From: Polydactylus sextarius
Lineage: Eukaryota > Chordata > Actinopteri > Polynemidae
Length of the DNA: 64,000 nt
Direction of reading: 5' to 3'
NCBI GenBank assembly: GCA_016801845.1
Contig: CM028906.1
Location: forward strand, 4,783,501 to 4,847,500
In this document: piece after piece, positions 10,840 to 23,230 of the stretch
Layout: the number at the start of each line of letters is the position of its first letter
Position numbering within the stretch: the first letter of the stretch is position 1
Position numbers and translations under genes: made by a program
Notes under the pieces: model-generated
Told to the model about the DNA's origin: nothing
The model's input: only the letters and a program-made list of their open reading frames with translations
The model's database searches: none

Positions 10840-11376
10840 ACATTTTAATTAAAACCATTCTTCCTTTTTTCTTTCTTTCTTTCTGTTTTTCCTTGTGTTT
10901 TTTACACCTGTTTTTGTTTTTGACTGGGGAATATACAATCTCTCACCACACAATGAAGAACTCACGGTGCTGACCAGCCTACACAGCAGCATCATGTGTC
11001 TCACTGAGACCTGTCAGTGGACAGGAGAGCTGACGAGACCACTAGATGTTTATTAAGGAAAGATAGAGTAACCCAGAACACATCAGTGTTACTGAGCAGC
11101 GCTGCTCACAGGACATTGAGCTGTTCACTGTTACCACTTGTTCATACTTCATCAAGAGAAGTAATCGCAAGTCATCGCAAAAACTTTTTGTTAAACTATT
11201 TATTTATTTTTCTGTTAACTTTTTTATTTTCTGTTAATCTATTTTCATATTTCTTATTCTGTCAAACAGCTAAATTTTCCCTTGGGGGACAAATAAAATA
11301 TTCTATTCTATTCTATATAAGTCAGTCTCAACTGATGGACAGCTTTGTCCTTGAACATGTGAACATGTGTCTGTTA
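10840..11376. other. Spacer with LINE-type 3' tail
   Basis: T-rich sequence with no gene. Near 11278-11320, TTGGGGGACAAATAAAATATTC followed by ATTCT repeats has the form of a teleost non-LTR retrotransposon 3' terminus with its short tail repeat, in + orientation. The clade cannot be fixed from this fragment. Confidence 0.45.
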
Positions 11377-11545
11377 TGGCTAATCCATCCATATCTATCC
11401 TGCTGAAGGTCATATGGGGCGCAGCCAGTTCCTCATCCTGGACAGATCTGACATGGTGAGAAAAAAAGACATTCATCCAATTTAGAGTAATCAGTCGACC
11501 TAAGCTGCGTGTATTTAGACCGAGAGAGGAAGCTGGAGAATCTGG
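11377..11545 (-). repeat. Antisense fragment of the SINE-like repeat
   Basis: Reads as the opposite strand of the family at 8466-8780: CCATCCATATCTATCCTGCT, then CAATTTAGAGTAATCAGTCG and ACCTAAGCTGCGTGTATTTAG. Diverged and truncated. Confidence 0.55.
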
Positions 11546-12161
11546 TGTTACTCAAGCAGGGGCGGGCTTGAGTAACAGGCAATCTGTGCATTCTGGAAAA
11601 GTCCAGAACGGCTTCCCGGTCTACGGCTGTTGGCTGGCTGTAGTCCTGACAGTCCTGACACTTTTTTTTGTTTATATATTGGTCTGACTGGTCCATAAAA
11701 CCTGTAGATCAGCAGCCTGATTGACACTGGGCTGGCCCAATCAGCACAAGAGTTTGTTTCCTAACCACGAGCCCTTGACACACGCTCACCCATTTGAATA
11801 ACACCCCCACTCCCACTACCCCACTTCCTCAGATGGTGGGCTGCTGGTGGGTGGAAATGTCAGGGCCATTTTTTGTTCCCCTCTGTCACTGCACTTAAGT
11901 CCAACTATAAAACACCCAAATTCAGTTCAGATCATATCTTCCTGATGTCCGATCTGTTAACATATAGGGGTGGGGTTCATGACAAATACTACATCCAACC
12001 ACCAGGGGGCAATAGAAATTGCCCCAGTATACAGTAAAATTAAGTTGTTGATCAGTATTTTAAACTGTACACTACATTTACAAAGTAAATAAAATGCAAA
12101 CACATTTTGTAATGTATAGGAGACACATGCCTGTAACCACAACTCAAAATGTGCCTGACTT

Positions 12162-12162
12162 T

Positions 12163-12255
<93 letters not shown>

Positions 12256-12256
12256 A

Positions 12257-12287
<31 letters not shown>

Positions 12288-12309
12288 GTTGTTGTTGTTG
12301 TTGTTGTTT
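12162..12309. repeat. Compound microsatellite (ATCT)n-(ATT)n-(GTT)n
   Basis: About 23 units of CTAT/ATCT (12162-12255), then ATT (about 12257-12287), then GTT (about 12288-12308). Three adjacent arrays of different unit. Open frames of Ile-Tyr-Leu-Ser or poly-Tyr are artefacts. Confidence 0.97.
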
Positions 12310-12789
12310 AAATGAACAGATGCTGAGAAATATTATCAACAATATAATTTATTCTTGGGCTGGCAATAGTACGATGACATACAAACAGCAAAAACATTCA
12401 GGAGCTTAGCATAGGGGGTGATACTTGAGAAAAAAAATCTTAATATCCGAAATTAAGAAAAAAAAGAATTTATCCCAATTTGCTGTTGTATGACAGCAAG
12501 TCTTACTCTGTCTGCTTTTTAGCAACATGTAGAATAAATATAATGCTTTTACTATTCTTCACTGTAGCCAGATGTACAAGCTCCACGTTAAACACCATAA
12601 CCATAAAAAATATTGATCATCACAGCTTGAAGTTTGTAGACAGAACAACAAATCAACCTGTCAACAACAAACCAAGGACAGATGATGAATGTGGATGAGT
12701 CTGTTGAACCTGATGGATGTTAAAACAGTGATGTCAGCGGTCCAACGAGTGTAACTAATGTTCTAACTCTAATAAGACGAAGATAGGTA

Positions 12790-13720
12790 GTCTATTTTCA
12801 AATTCTCAAAATTTTGATTTAATCTTTAAATGTTAAATTTATTCTTGACTTTATTATCCTAATTATTATCCTAACTTTATTCTCAACAGGCAAATGAAAC
12901 TTTCTCCTGTCATTATGTATGACTTCATTCTTGACATTTGTGTCTCAAATTATTGACTTTAATCTCAATTAGTTATTTCTTGAAAGGTGACAGAAACAAA
13001 TAGTGTTGTTACCTGGTCTTTGTTGAAGAACGGTCGTCCAACCTCATTCAGAAACATGGGAAAAGTGCTAGAAATTCTGAACATCTCTTTTTCATAGAAA
13101 TTCCTCTATATCGCTAGAAAATGGGTCAATTTCAAAACCGGATGTTTGTGACGTCAAATGTATCTCACTGCCCCCCCCACTCTGACTCAATTCCCTCTCT
13201 TTAAAAGTGATTAGCTGTAAAAAGATAGTCTGTCTGTGATCTGAAGCCGGAGGAGTTACATTCGAGTGACAGTGAAGGAGCCAATCAGTGTCAAATACTT
13301 GTATTTCATAATGAGGTTGACAGTTAAGCCTGAGAAGATGCCACATAGGTGCAAAACCACACGCTTAAAATACCCACCCTAAAATATCTTTCTGAGAGAA
13401 GCGTTACACATCTAACCAACATTTAATTGTGTATATGTCACACTCAAGAATCAAAACCTCGTTCAACCATTCTGTCACCTTTGAAACATCAACATTATTC
13501 TCAACTTGTTAACTTTATTTGTCAAATGTCAACTTTATTCTTCTATTTCTGAAAAATAAAATAAAATTTGACATTATTCTCAAAATGCTGACTTTAATCT
13601 CGACAGTTTGTCTATATTCTCAAAATATGGACTCTGTCCTCAAAATTTCCAGTTTATTCTAGAAATATATTTCAACATGTTGATTTGATTCCTGACAGCT
13701 CGACTTACATTTCTAATTGT
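12790..13720. repeat. Degenerate TTGACTTTATTCTCAA-type array, split by a MITE
   Basis: Imperfect repeats of a roughly 20-24 base unit around GACTTTATTCTCAAAATG occur at 12790-12980 and 13488-13720. The MITE copy at 12980-13487 interrupts them. The array has no coding signal. Confidence 0.55.
12980..13487. mobile_element. MITE, copy 2
   Basis: Same element as at 9993-10508. Ends are AGGTGACAGA and TCTGTCACCT, flanked by TTGAA on both sides (possible 5-bp target duplication). The interior aligns through AAGTGCTAGAAATTCTGAAC, the C-run before ACTCTGACTC and GAAGGAGCCAATCAGTGTCAA. About 500 bp, with small indels relative to copy 1. Confidence 0.75.
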
Positions 13721-14159
13721 CTACTTGTGTAATAGGTAACAGGTGATGAGTGAAGAGGAGGCTTTGTCAGGAACACAGATCAGAGTTGGTCTTCAGGTTT
13801 GTAGTTTGTGTTTTTAACTTCACTTGTCGTAGCTTGTTGTGTTGGTGTCGGTTCTTCAGTAGAACCCACCTTCCTCAGCCGCTGTCTGCCCAACACCGCT
13901 GGATTCTTTAGGAAGCGTAAAGAGGTTTGTTTATGCAGCACTACTTTTGTGTACATCCGACAATCACTGGCACAAACTACCATACCGATTTCGATGTTTG
14001 TCATGAACAATAGGTATAAAAAGTGATTCACTGCATCCAGTTTGAAGTTTCAACCTGTATCAATGAGAGCTCTGTCTCATTTCGTTCCACACGGCCGGAA
14101 ACGGCTGCGTATTTGTTGGATCTACTTTCTTTAGGATGGCTGTGCTGCGCCTTTCTCTC

Positions 14160-14653
14160 CCTCTCCCCGGTGCCAGGCCGCCATCTTGAATTTTAATGTT
14201 AATTTCTTTTTGAAAAAAAATGTGTTTCCTGTGACATTTTCGTTTTAGGGTGTCGTGCCAAATATTTTTGGATTTAGTTTGAAGGAATGGTGTTTTGTTT
14301 TCGTGACTGTTTTAACAAAAACAAAAAACACCCCAGTGAGTATTGTGTGTGTTTGTTCAGTTTCTGTTGTCGACTCAGGACATTTAACGCTACCAACGCG
14401 TGAAAACGCTTCTGAGCTTTACTGCTGTTAAACTGCCAGCTATCATGATCAATAACATCACCGACACCGAGCCGATAATCATGATCCTCCTCTGATAGCT
14501 ACAACTGATCGTATCTACAGCGGCACGACCACAAAAACTAACTTTATATTCGCTAACTGACGAGTGGTTTAGCTTGCTAAGCTAGCTAATGGCTTCCACA
14601 TCAAACAAGCCGAGCTAGCGCGGTGCTAGCTGCCGTGGTCCGGTGGTCTGCAG
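14160..14653 (+). promoter_or_regulatory. kmt5b: kmt5b promoter/first-exon region with YY1-type motif
   Basis: A CpG-containing stretch with the YY1 motif GCCGCCATCTTG at 14177-14188, typical of TATA-less housekeeping promoters. Two candidate splice donors close possible noncoding first exons: CCCCA|GTGAGT at 14335/14336 and TGCAG|GTGGGT at 14653/14654. They would join the acceptor at 15842/15843. First-exon assignment is inference. Confidence 0.45.
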
Positions 14654-15931
14654 GTGGGTAACATATTGTTACTTTGCTGGGACATGTGTGGAGCTAAACC
14701 CGTCAAATATGTGTTTCCTATAAATAAACTCTGCATCGTTAACGGGAATAACGGTGCTAGCTGCTTTGTGTATGTTCTGTCTGTTGTGTTTTAGCTAACG
14801 GTGAAGCTAAGTTAGCCTGCTGAAGTTAACTTTGATGCTAGCTAGCTTAAACCGAAAAATGCGTTAATGAGAGATAAATCAGCGATGTTTTAAGGATGAA
14901 ATAAGTTTAATGAAGCGATCGCCGTTCAGAGTTTGGGTTAGCATTTGCACACAGAATAAATGAAATATCTGAGCTTGCTGTGGTGTCGAGTTGGTGTATT
15001 ATGGTGTAATAGTGGGGTTAAATTCACAACCACAGTGTCACTATCGTTTTAGTCTGTTTTTATTAGCACAGCTAATTTGTAAGCTGCTCAGATGTGTGTT
15101 TGGTTGACAATTGATGCTAACTTGTTTGTTGGAAATTGCCATGATGGCATAATGCCGGCGTTTGCTGCAAGCTAACCAACACGGCCGAGCATCATCTCCT
15201 CTCGGCTGGCGTCGCTTCGTTTTTTTTTTTTTGGTAGCTGTTAGCATCATGCTAACGATGAAGTGAATGGGTGGAGAGACGACAGTTGTTAGCAAACAAT
15301 GCATAGCCCGTATTGATAATCTCGGCCTCATTTGTCGCGGTGGCCTTCCGGGTCCCCCCCTCGATCCTCGTTGCTTGTTATGATTTTATTAGGGCAGTTA
15401 AGCTAACGTTAGCTTCATAGCTAAAATACGAAGTATTTAATGCATCGATTATATATCGGGATGGTGTTTCTTTCGACGCATTTACTCTTCGAAGTCCACA
15501 CAGTTTATGAAGTGGTCGATGTAATAATGTACACTTGCATTTGTAATTTTGTCTAACAAGCGTTTTTTGTGTGTTTATATGGTTTTGTGTATCAACAAAG
15601 CGATAAAAGTACGTTTGTCTGATCGTTACTATTGCACTTGACAGTAAGCTGCTGCAGTATTTGGGGTTACCGCTAAGTGGCGCTGCAGGATCAGTGCTCA
15701 GCTGTGTCTCACAGTGTAAACAACATCAGTCACCACTGGGTGAAAAGACTGATGCCCCATCACCTTGACAACACTGTTTAGCATCAGACGTGGACGTTTA
15801 TCTTTATGATCAAGCTTTGTTTTGTGTTTCTTCACCCTCCAGGTTTCAAACTTTAGACCCCGGTCTTCCCCACTCAAGAGCGTTTCTTCAACTCGGAGAC
15901 TAAATGCAACTGGACCAGAGGGCTTGTGGGC

Positions 15932-18900
15932 ATGAAGTGGCTGGGCGAATCCAAGAACATGGTATTAAATGGCAGACGACACGGAAACAAGTTGACCAGC
16001 GAGCAACCTGTGAGCCAGAGTCAGACTCGCTCCCAGCAGCATTCACAGCGGGCATCCCTACGCCACAACAAAGCCCATCCCAAAAACCGAAGATGTAGCC
16101 GCAGTGAGTTAAAAATGATGTCTAGACGAGTGTTTGCATCTGTTAGCAGCAGCAGCAATGGCAAGCTCTAACCTGAGTCTGTGTTTTGGTGATTACAGGG
16201 TTTAACGCAGCCAGTCTGGAGGCAGAGCGGCGCTATGTGCCCTCGTCAGGAATGACTGCAAAGGAGTTGTGTGAGAACGACGATCTGACCACAAGCCTCA
16301 TCCTTGATCCATATCTGGGTTTTCAAACCCACAAAATGAACACCAGGTTGGCAGACTCACGTGGCAGAAGTATTATCAAACATAATCTAACTCATGTTGT
16401 TTCTTCTGATAACTGAAATCCATTGTTCCTGCAGATTTCGACCAATCAAAGGGAGGCAGGAGGAGCTGAAAGACATCATTGAACGCTTCAAAAAACACGA
16501 CAACCTAGAGAAAGCTTTCCGGGCGCTGACGTCAGGAGACTGGTCCCGAAACCTTTTTCTCCACAAGACGAAATCTCAAGAGAAGCTCTTCAAGCAACAT
16601 GTAAAAATGTCTTTATTTTTTTTAAATCCAGTAACAGTATCACAGTAAAACAATCAGTGTGTTTAATAATGGCACATTTCCTGCAGGTGTTTGTGTACCT
16701 GCGGATGTTTGCCACCGACAGCGGCTTTGAGATTCTCCCCTGTAATCGATACTCATCGGAGCAAAATGGAGCTAAAATCGTGGCAACTAAGGAGTGGTGA
16801 GTGTGACTCTAACTTTACTCTTTCATCTGTATAGACATAAACAGTCCATAACTCTTCTGCTTATGTTTTCGATTAAACAGGAAACGAAACGATAAGATCG
16901 AGTACCTGGTTGGTTGTATTGCCGAGTTGTCAGAGAGTGAGGAGAACCTGCTGCTGCGACACGGTGAAAACGACTTCAGTGTCATGTATTCGACCCGTAA
17001 GAACTGCGCTCAGCTCTGGTTGGGTCCAGCCGCCTTCATCAATCATGGTACTACACTTTAAAATCTCCTCAGCTCTGTAAGAGCACTTGAATAAATTATT
17101 AATTTGTCTTTATTTTGTTTCCATAGATTGTCGGCCAAACTGCAAGGTATGTTGCTTTTGAAATGTTTTTATAAAAACAAAAAAATCACTTGTTACCTTC
17201 AACTAATCTTCACTTTCTCTTGATTCAGTTTGTATCGACGGGACGAGACACGGCCTGCGTCAAGGTTTTGAGGGACATTGAACCGGGAGAAGAAATCTCG
17301 TGTTACTATGGAGACGGGTTTTTTGGGGAAAACAATGAATTTTGTGAATGCTACACATGTGAACGGTGAGAGCCACAACTAACGAGCTTGTGCCTGGTGC
17401 ATGTTTTGTTTATTTAGAGTTTATAACGTTGTTCTTGTTGCAGACGAGGCACCGGTGCTTTCAAATCCAAAGCCGGGCTGCCGGTGGAAGTGCCGGTGAT
17501 CAACAGCAAGTACGGGTTGCGGGAGACCGATAAACGTCTCAACAGGCTGAAGAAGTTGGGGGAAGGAAACCGGAGCTCGGACAGTCACTCTGTCGGCTCG
17601 CACACCGATGTAGACTCTCAGGAAATGCCAAAAACACATCAATGTAAGAATTTGAGAAACATATTTGCCCATATTAGATAGTTTCTCATGTCAGGAGTTA
17701 CTAACATAATCAACTTCTTACTTTTTCCCTGCAGCTGCCAGAAAAAGAACATCATCCTCGTCCTCTGGCCTGAAGTATAAAAACAGGACTCAAACCAGAC
17801 AGACTTTGTCACGAGCCCTTTCTACCTCATGTTCCAAACAAGGTCGTGTAAACAATAACAGGGTACCAAAGAGACTAAAATCCCAATCCAAGCCTTCACT
17901 AAGTAAAGTCCAGTTGCGTTGTCGTAGACGAGGTTCAGAGCCCAAGGTGTTGGCCAAAGCAGAGACTTGTCAGCTCGGTCTCAGGGACTCAAAGGTGTCG
18001 CTGTGTAAAGGCATCGCCGTCAAAAAGGAGAAAGACGGACAGGAAGTGGTGCCGCCGCTTGGTCAGCGGGGCTGTGTCACCCGCCATGCTGCGAAGGAGA
18101 ACGGCAGCGTGGCAGGAGTGCAGAGCAGTGAGGGCAGCCAGTGTTCGGCGTACAGAACTCGCAGGTCCACGCGGACGCTGGTTAAAGCCCAGGAAACGAC
18201 TGCTGGCGTTAAGCTGGAGCCGAGTGCCATTGACGGCCTGAGTCCAGTCCCTGGTGGAGTGGTGATCAAAACAGAGCCGGCGGACTTGGACGAGTATCTG
18301 CACCACGGTGGCGTGGCGCTGGAGCAGCCGGTCTTAGATGCTGCCGCCGCCTTCAGCCGCAGAGGCTCCTGCACGCGGCGGAAACGGCTGCCACGCCTCA
18401 GGACAGAGCGGACAATTAAGCGCGAGGACTCGTATGGCGAGCCGTTCTCACCCGTGGCCACCGCCCACACCGCCAACTTCTCGGACTCAGTGCTACTTAG
18501 CTTTGCTGACAGACACAGGGACTACAATGGCATTGCCAATGGCGGCAAGTCGCTGCGCAGGGACAAAGGAAAGAGCGGCTGTCGCTCGCAGGACAAGGGG
18601 AAGAAGAAACGCCAGATAACGCGATATGACGCTCAGCTGATCCTGGAGAACAACACGGGAATCCCCAAACTGACGCTCCGCCGGCGGAGGGACAGCAGCA
18701 GCAGCAAGACCAATGACCATGGTGACGCCATCGGAGCAGCTGCTGCCACCGTCAACTCGGCCTCTTCCAGCAAAATCAGCATCAAGTTCAGCAAAGACCA
18801 CGACAAGGACAAAGGCAGCTCGTACATCGCCAAGCTGAACAACGGCTTTGCTCCGGTCCATGGCAACGCTACAAAGCTGAAGATTCAGCTGAAGAGGGAA

Positions 18901-19194
18901 GACGACGCTCGCAGGATATCGCACACAAAGGAGGCAATGTCCTACAATGGCGACATGGAGGCAAGAAACGGCGGCGGACACCGGACCCAGAAAGTCCTCG
19001 CTGAGCCCTCATCTGAAGAGGACAACGACGAGGAAGCGGAGGAGGACGACGACTACTTCGACAATGAGTTCGAAGACGATTTCATTCCACTTCCTCCAGC
19101 AAAGCGGCTGCGACTCATCGTGGGCAAAGACTCGATAGACATCGATATCTCCTCCAGGAGGAGAGAGGATCAGTCGCTGAGGCTCAACGCATAA
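15932..19194 (+). CDS. kmt5b: Histone H4K20 methyltransferase KMT5B (SUV420H1), nine coding exons
   Basis: Adds the second and third methyl to histone H4 lysine 20, marking heterochromatin. Coding exons: 15932-16103, 16199-16346, 16435-16600, 16687-16796, 16881-17047, 17127-17146, 17229-17365, 17444-17643, 17735-19194; 2580 nt, 859 residues. Start MKWLGESKNMVLNGRR matches orthologues; the 5' part of that exon begins at 15843. RYVPSSGMTAKELCENDDL sits near residue 70. The SET core has YSTRKNCAQLWLGPAAFINH, then NHDCRPNCKF (253-262) and GEEISCYYGDGFFG (281-294). CECYTCER (300-307) with C256 forms the zinc site. The long basic last exon ends with DDFIPLPPAKRLRLIV and RREDQSLRLNA, which distinguishes KMT5B from the shorter KMT5C. 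Donor of exon 2 (CAG|GTTGGC) is weak. Exon 6 is a 20-nt microexon. Confidence 0.96.
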
Positions 19195-21172
19195 GCTGTG
19201 GAGATCGTTACTTCCACCTCCACCTGTAAATACAGATGACGATGACTCACTGATCAACTGTTGTGTTGATGTAAAAGAAGTAATTTAAAAACAAAACAAA
19301 AAAAAAAATTGCTGAAAAAAATTAAGAACCTGAATGAACGTTACTGAAGGAGAAGTCAAGCTGAAATGAACCTGCTTGACAAAAACCCTTCGGTTTTTGT
19401 CAATGATTCAGGCTTTTATTTGTGTACGGTGGCTCAGAGCGCTCAGTTCGCAGCTTCAAAAAACACGAGCAAATTTCTTTAATTTGCTTTGTTTGAACTG
19501 ATCCTACTGAGCTGTCGTCCTTCACCGTCTCTGACTGATTCAACCTTTTTCCTGAGTGGAAAAACAAGAATTAGTTTCAGCTTCAACTTCTCCTTCGAGT
19601 GAATGCACTTGTTATATTCATAATGGACATGGATATTGTAGAAAGTGTACAGTATGGTGACTATCCCCTCTGTCTCATAGGCAGGTTTTTATTGAACTTT
19701 TTGATTTATTTTTGTTGTTTTTTTTTTTTTTTTTTTTTTGCCTGTTTTTTTGTTTCTTTGTGTCTCATGGTTTGTAATCTTTGCGGCGGCGGTTTGTTTG
19801 TTTGTTTGTTTGAGGCATTATAAGATCAAACAGTCAGTTCATTTGGATCCAGGTGCCATGTTTTCATCATCGCAGCCGTTTTCACTTGAAATTTTTTAAC
19901 AATTTATTTACCGTGTAGTTTTATTATGTTCAGAAATTGATCATGTTCAGCCTTCATCATCAATGTGTTTATTTTCCTGCGCTGTAAATAAATAAACAAA
20001 TGAAGTCATCATGCTGCAGATTTCCAAGAAATTAAAGCACACGAGGTTTTTTAAATTAAAATTAGTCGCAGACTGAGGAGGATGTTGGACACAAAACGGA
20101 CCAGTGTTTTTTGTTTGTTTGTTTTTTTATTATTATTATTATTATTTTTGTTTTATTTTGTGGAGCTGCTGTATAATGGAAACATGGCACATATGGAAGT
20201 TCAACCCTTCAAAACTCACATCAATAAAGGCCCTAAATGCTTTTAAACTTCTAAAACTAATGTACAGAAAAACCAACACGTCCCTCAGCTCAGTCGTGAT
20301 GTTTCTTTTCTTCTCAAATCAAGTTTCACTTCTTTTATTTGTAGCAGGTTAACTATTGGTCACTCTCACACATCAATTCATTTGATTTATTTAGCAATAT
20401 AAAATGTTTGAAGAAGCTGCAGCTCTAAAGTTAACACTTGTCCATCGACACTAGAGTTTTTTTTTTTTTTTTTTTTTTATGAGTTTTGTCATTTTTAAGC
20501 AAAATCATGTTTGAAATGTCAGTTTTCTTTTACTCTGTGGTGCTACTTTTTATTGTCTCGCTCAGCATTAACGTTCACAAGCTCAAACTGCAGAAACATC
20601 ACTTTAGTCTGTCGCTTATTTCACTTGTTTTTGTTTAATCGTCCGTTTTAATTGACGTTTTAATTTCACTTATTTAGTTCCACGTCTCCAACAGCATTAG
20701 GTGCCTTAACAATCAGCGGTTTGATGCATTTAGACCAAATTTGTTAAAACAAACAAATCAATCGAAGTGAAAATGCAAAGCCATCTTTCTCCCCCCTCCT
20801 GACACAAAACTCAACACTCTCTCACACACTCACTGGTCCAGCGTCAGTTTTTCTGTATATTATTTGTGTTTGGTTTGTGTGGAAGTTAACGAGCTGCCCA
20901 ATGGATCAAGGGATCAACAGAAGATTGAATGTTAACCCACTTTTCTTGTGTTGAATATGTACTGTTCATATCACCAGCAGCTAATCACCGTTCTGAACCT
21001 GGCTCAGTCCGACTTCTCCCCTGCCCTCCTCCCCCCGTCCCTCCCCTGTCGGACGTCTCCATCCTACACTGTAAACTGTTCCAGGTGTTTCCGTCTGTGT
21101 GGTCTTTTTTGTCCAATAGAAGCTGTCAAAGATTTCCAATTGATTCAGAACGTTAAAAACAAAAAAGGAGTT

Positions 21173-21203
<31 letters not shown>

Positions 21204-21390
21204 ACAAATGTGAATAGTTTGCGGACATTCTAGCGTGTTGCGTGTGGGTAGTGGGAAACATGTAAAGAGAATTAAAACTGGGCAGTGCATATATTGTCCA
21301 ATATGTAAATCATGTGAACACATCTTGTACTTATTTAACAGTTTTGAATACTTGAAAACTATATAAAGTTTCTTTGTGACTCTTGTTTCC
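19195..21390 (+). other. kmt5b: kmt5b 3' UTR (probable extent)
   Basis: No gene-like frame for about 2.2 kb after the kmt5b stop. T- and A-rich runs occur near 19719-19739, 20459-20478 and 21174-21198. AATAAA occurs near 19987 and several ATTAAA/TATAAA-type signals lie near 21270-21366, so alternative polyadenylation is possible. The end near 21390 is an estimate. Confidence 0.5.
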
Positions 21391-22800
21391 TGAGCCTGTT
21401 TTGAGGTTTTGATGGATTTTTATGTCTATCAACCTTTGAAAACAAGTTGACATTTACTTGCTAACAAATAACAACAGAACTGATTTGCAGAGTTTGCGTC
21501 TTGACAATATAATTAATTAATGATGTAATTAGATATTTTCTTTGAAACAAATTGCAGAAAATGTAAATCCTCAGAAAAAGTCAGCATTTTTATGGGAACT
21601 ATTTTCAGCAGCGGATTAATCTACATTTGGTGTTTTAGTTTAAAGTTATGAATTTTGAAGAAAAGAAAGTTGAGATTTTAACATTTTTACAAGGTTTTAG
21701 TGACAATTTCATTGGTGACAGAAACAGAAATCGTTAACTGTTCATTTATCATGAACGTCTCGTGGTCTCATTTTAGCTCCTTTCGGCTCATTGTTTTGGT
21801 TTTATAGCTCAAAAGTTTACTGTTTTAATCATTTAATAGTTTAGTTAAAACTCTGATAAACCAGTGACAGGACACTTTTAGCTGTCGAGGATGAATAACA
21901 AACACGAAGAGTCATGTAGAGACTGAGAAACTTATTTTTTTCATTAAATGATAAACAAATTAAAAAACTTTGCAGATTAAATAATATTGAAAAAAAAAGA
22001 ACATAAATGAAAGGAAAATAATTAGTAAAATAATTTAAACAAAGGAAATTAATATATTCTCAAGACAGTTTGGTTTTCAAATAAAAAATAACTATTTGTA
22101 TTTCATTATTAGTCGTATAGCGATATAGCACTGAACGCTATTGACCTCTATAGCACAGCTATTAAAAAATACAAAAAAATTTCTCAGAAAGTGAATAGGA
22201 CGACGGAAAAGAGGACAAATGTTAGACTCTGTCAAACATCTACTGCTCTGGCATACTTTCATCTAGAGATGCTATTCAAACTTTAAGTTGTAGACACAAG
22301 AGCAGTCTGTTGACGTGGTGTTCAACATTATGATGGGTTTTATAGTTTTTGATAAATTGCTGTTCAATGATCATTATTATTTTTGGACAAATCGCGGAAT
22401 GTTGAAGCTAGAAATGATGAGCTGGAGTGGAGAAGCTTTCAGAAAATGTTTCTTTTGACCTGAAGTTTTACTTCACACACTGCTCCAAGCTATATATTTC
22501 ATTCTACACATATGATATTTTCCTAACGGTTTTTGATACTATCTACTGCTAAGCAACAAGAGTAGCTCTCAACTGCACCATTTTCACCCAATACAAATCC
22601 AGAGCAGGATTTTCAGAGAATAGCCGAAACTACCCTTTTTCTAACTCATTCTGTTTTTCCACATTTTTGACATCAGCAACAAATATATGTGACCAAGTCT
22701 CAAGCCACTTTGGAGCTGTCATTGTGGCAACATTGAGTGCAGGTGCCACACAGCTCTCTCACTCTGTCGCTTGTTGCTGTTCCCTGATGGAAAACATAAA
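21391..22800. other. Intergenic, no gene seen
   Basis: AT-rich spacer between kmt5b and slc51b. No open frame with family resemblance and no element end recognised. Confidence 0.6.
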
Positions 22801-22809
22801 ATCATTGGT

Positions 22810-23143
22810 GATACACACTCCTCCCCCTCCTACCTCTCCTCTGTGACACAGAGGTTCTTCACCTTTACACAAGTCTGCTATAAAAGTAAAACTCTGTAAC
22901 AACTCGGTGTTATAGCTCTCTCTCCCTCTCTCTCTGTTTGTGTGTGTGTGTGGCCTTAACTGATGAGTCTCCCACACCTCACATGGTGAACAAGCAGGTC
23001 CGCTCAATAGGTAACCAACATTTTTATTATTGTGATTTCATTGCTGATACGTAGTCATCCTCCTGCTCCTCCTACTTCTCCCCTGTGGCACAGAGGTTGT
23101 TCACCTTTACACAAGTCTGCTATAAAAATAAATCCTTTCACAG

Positions 23144-23203
<60 letters not shown>

Positions 23204-23230
23204 CTCACATGGCTTCCAGCTGAACAGCCC
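22810..23230. repeat. Direct duplication containing TATA-like boxes
   Basis: Two copies of a segment 242 bases apart share TGACACAGAGGTT/TGGCACAGAGGTT followed by TTCACCTTTACACAAGTCTG and CTATAAAA (about 22878 and 23120), each then running into a CT/GT-rich array. In the second copy the GT array has expanded (23142-23202). The gap between copies is about 45 bases. Confidence 0.75.
23142..23202. repeat. (GT)n microsatellite
   Basis: About 30 GT units ending the second copy of the direct duplication. The frames through it are alternating Cys-Val and not genes. Confidence 0.95.

Noticed and set aside
18493..18981. 162-residue minus-strand frame within kmt5b
   Set aside because: Antisense shadow of the GC-rich last kmt5b exon. 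The + frame is a clear orthologue.
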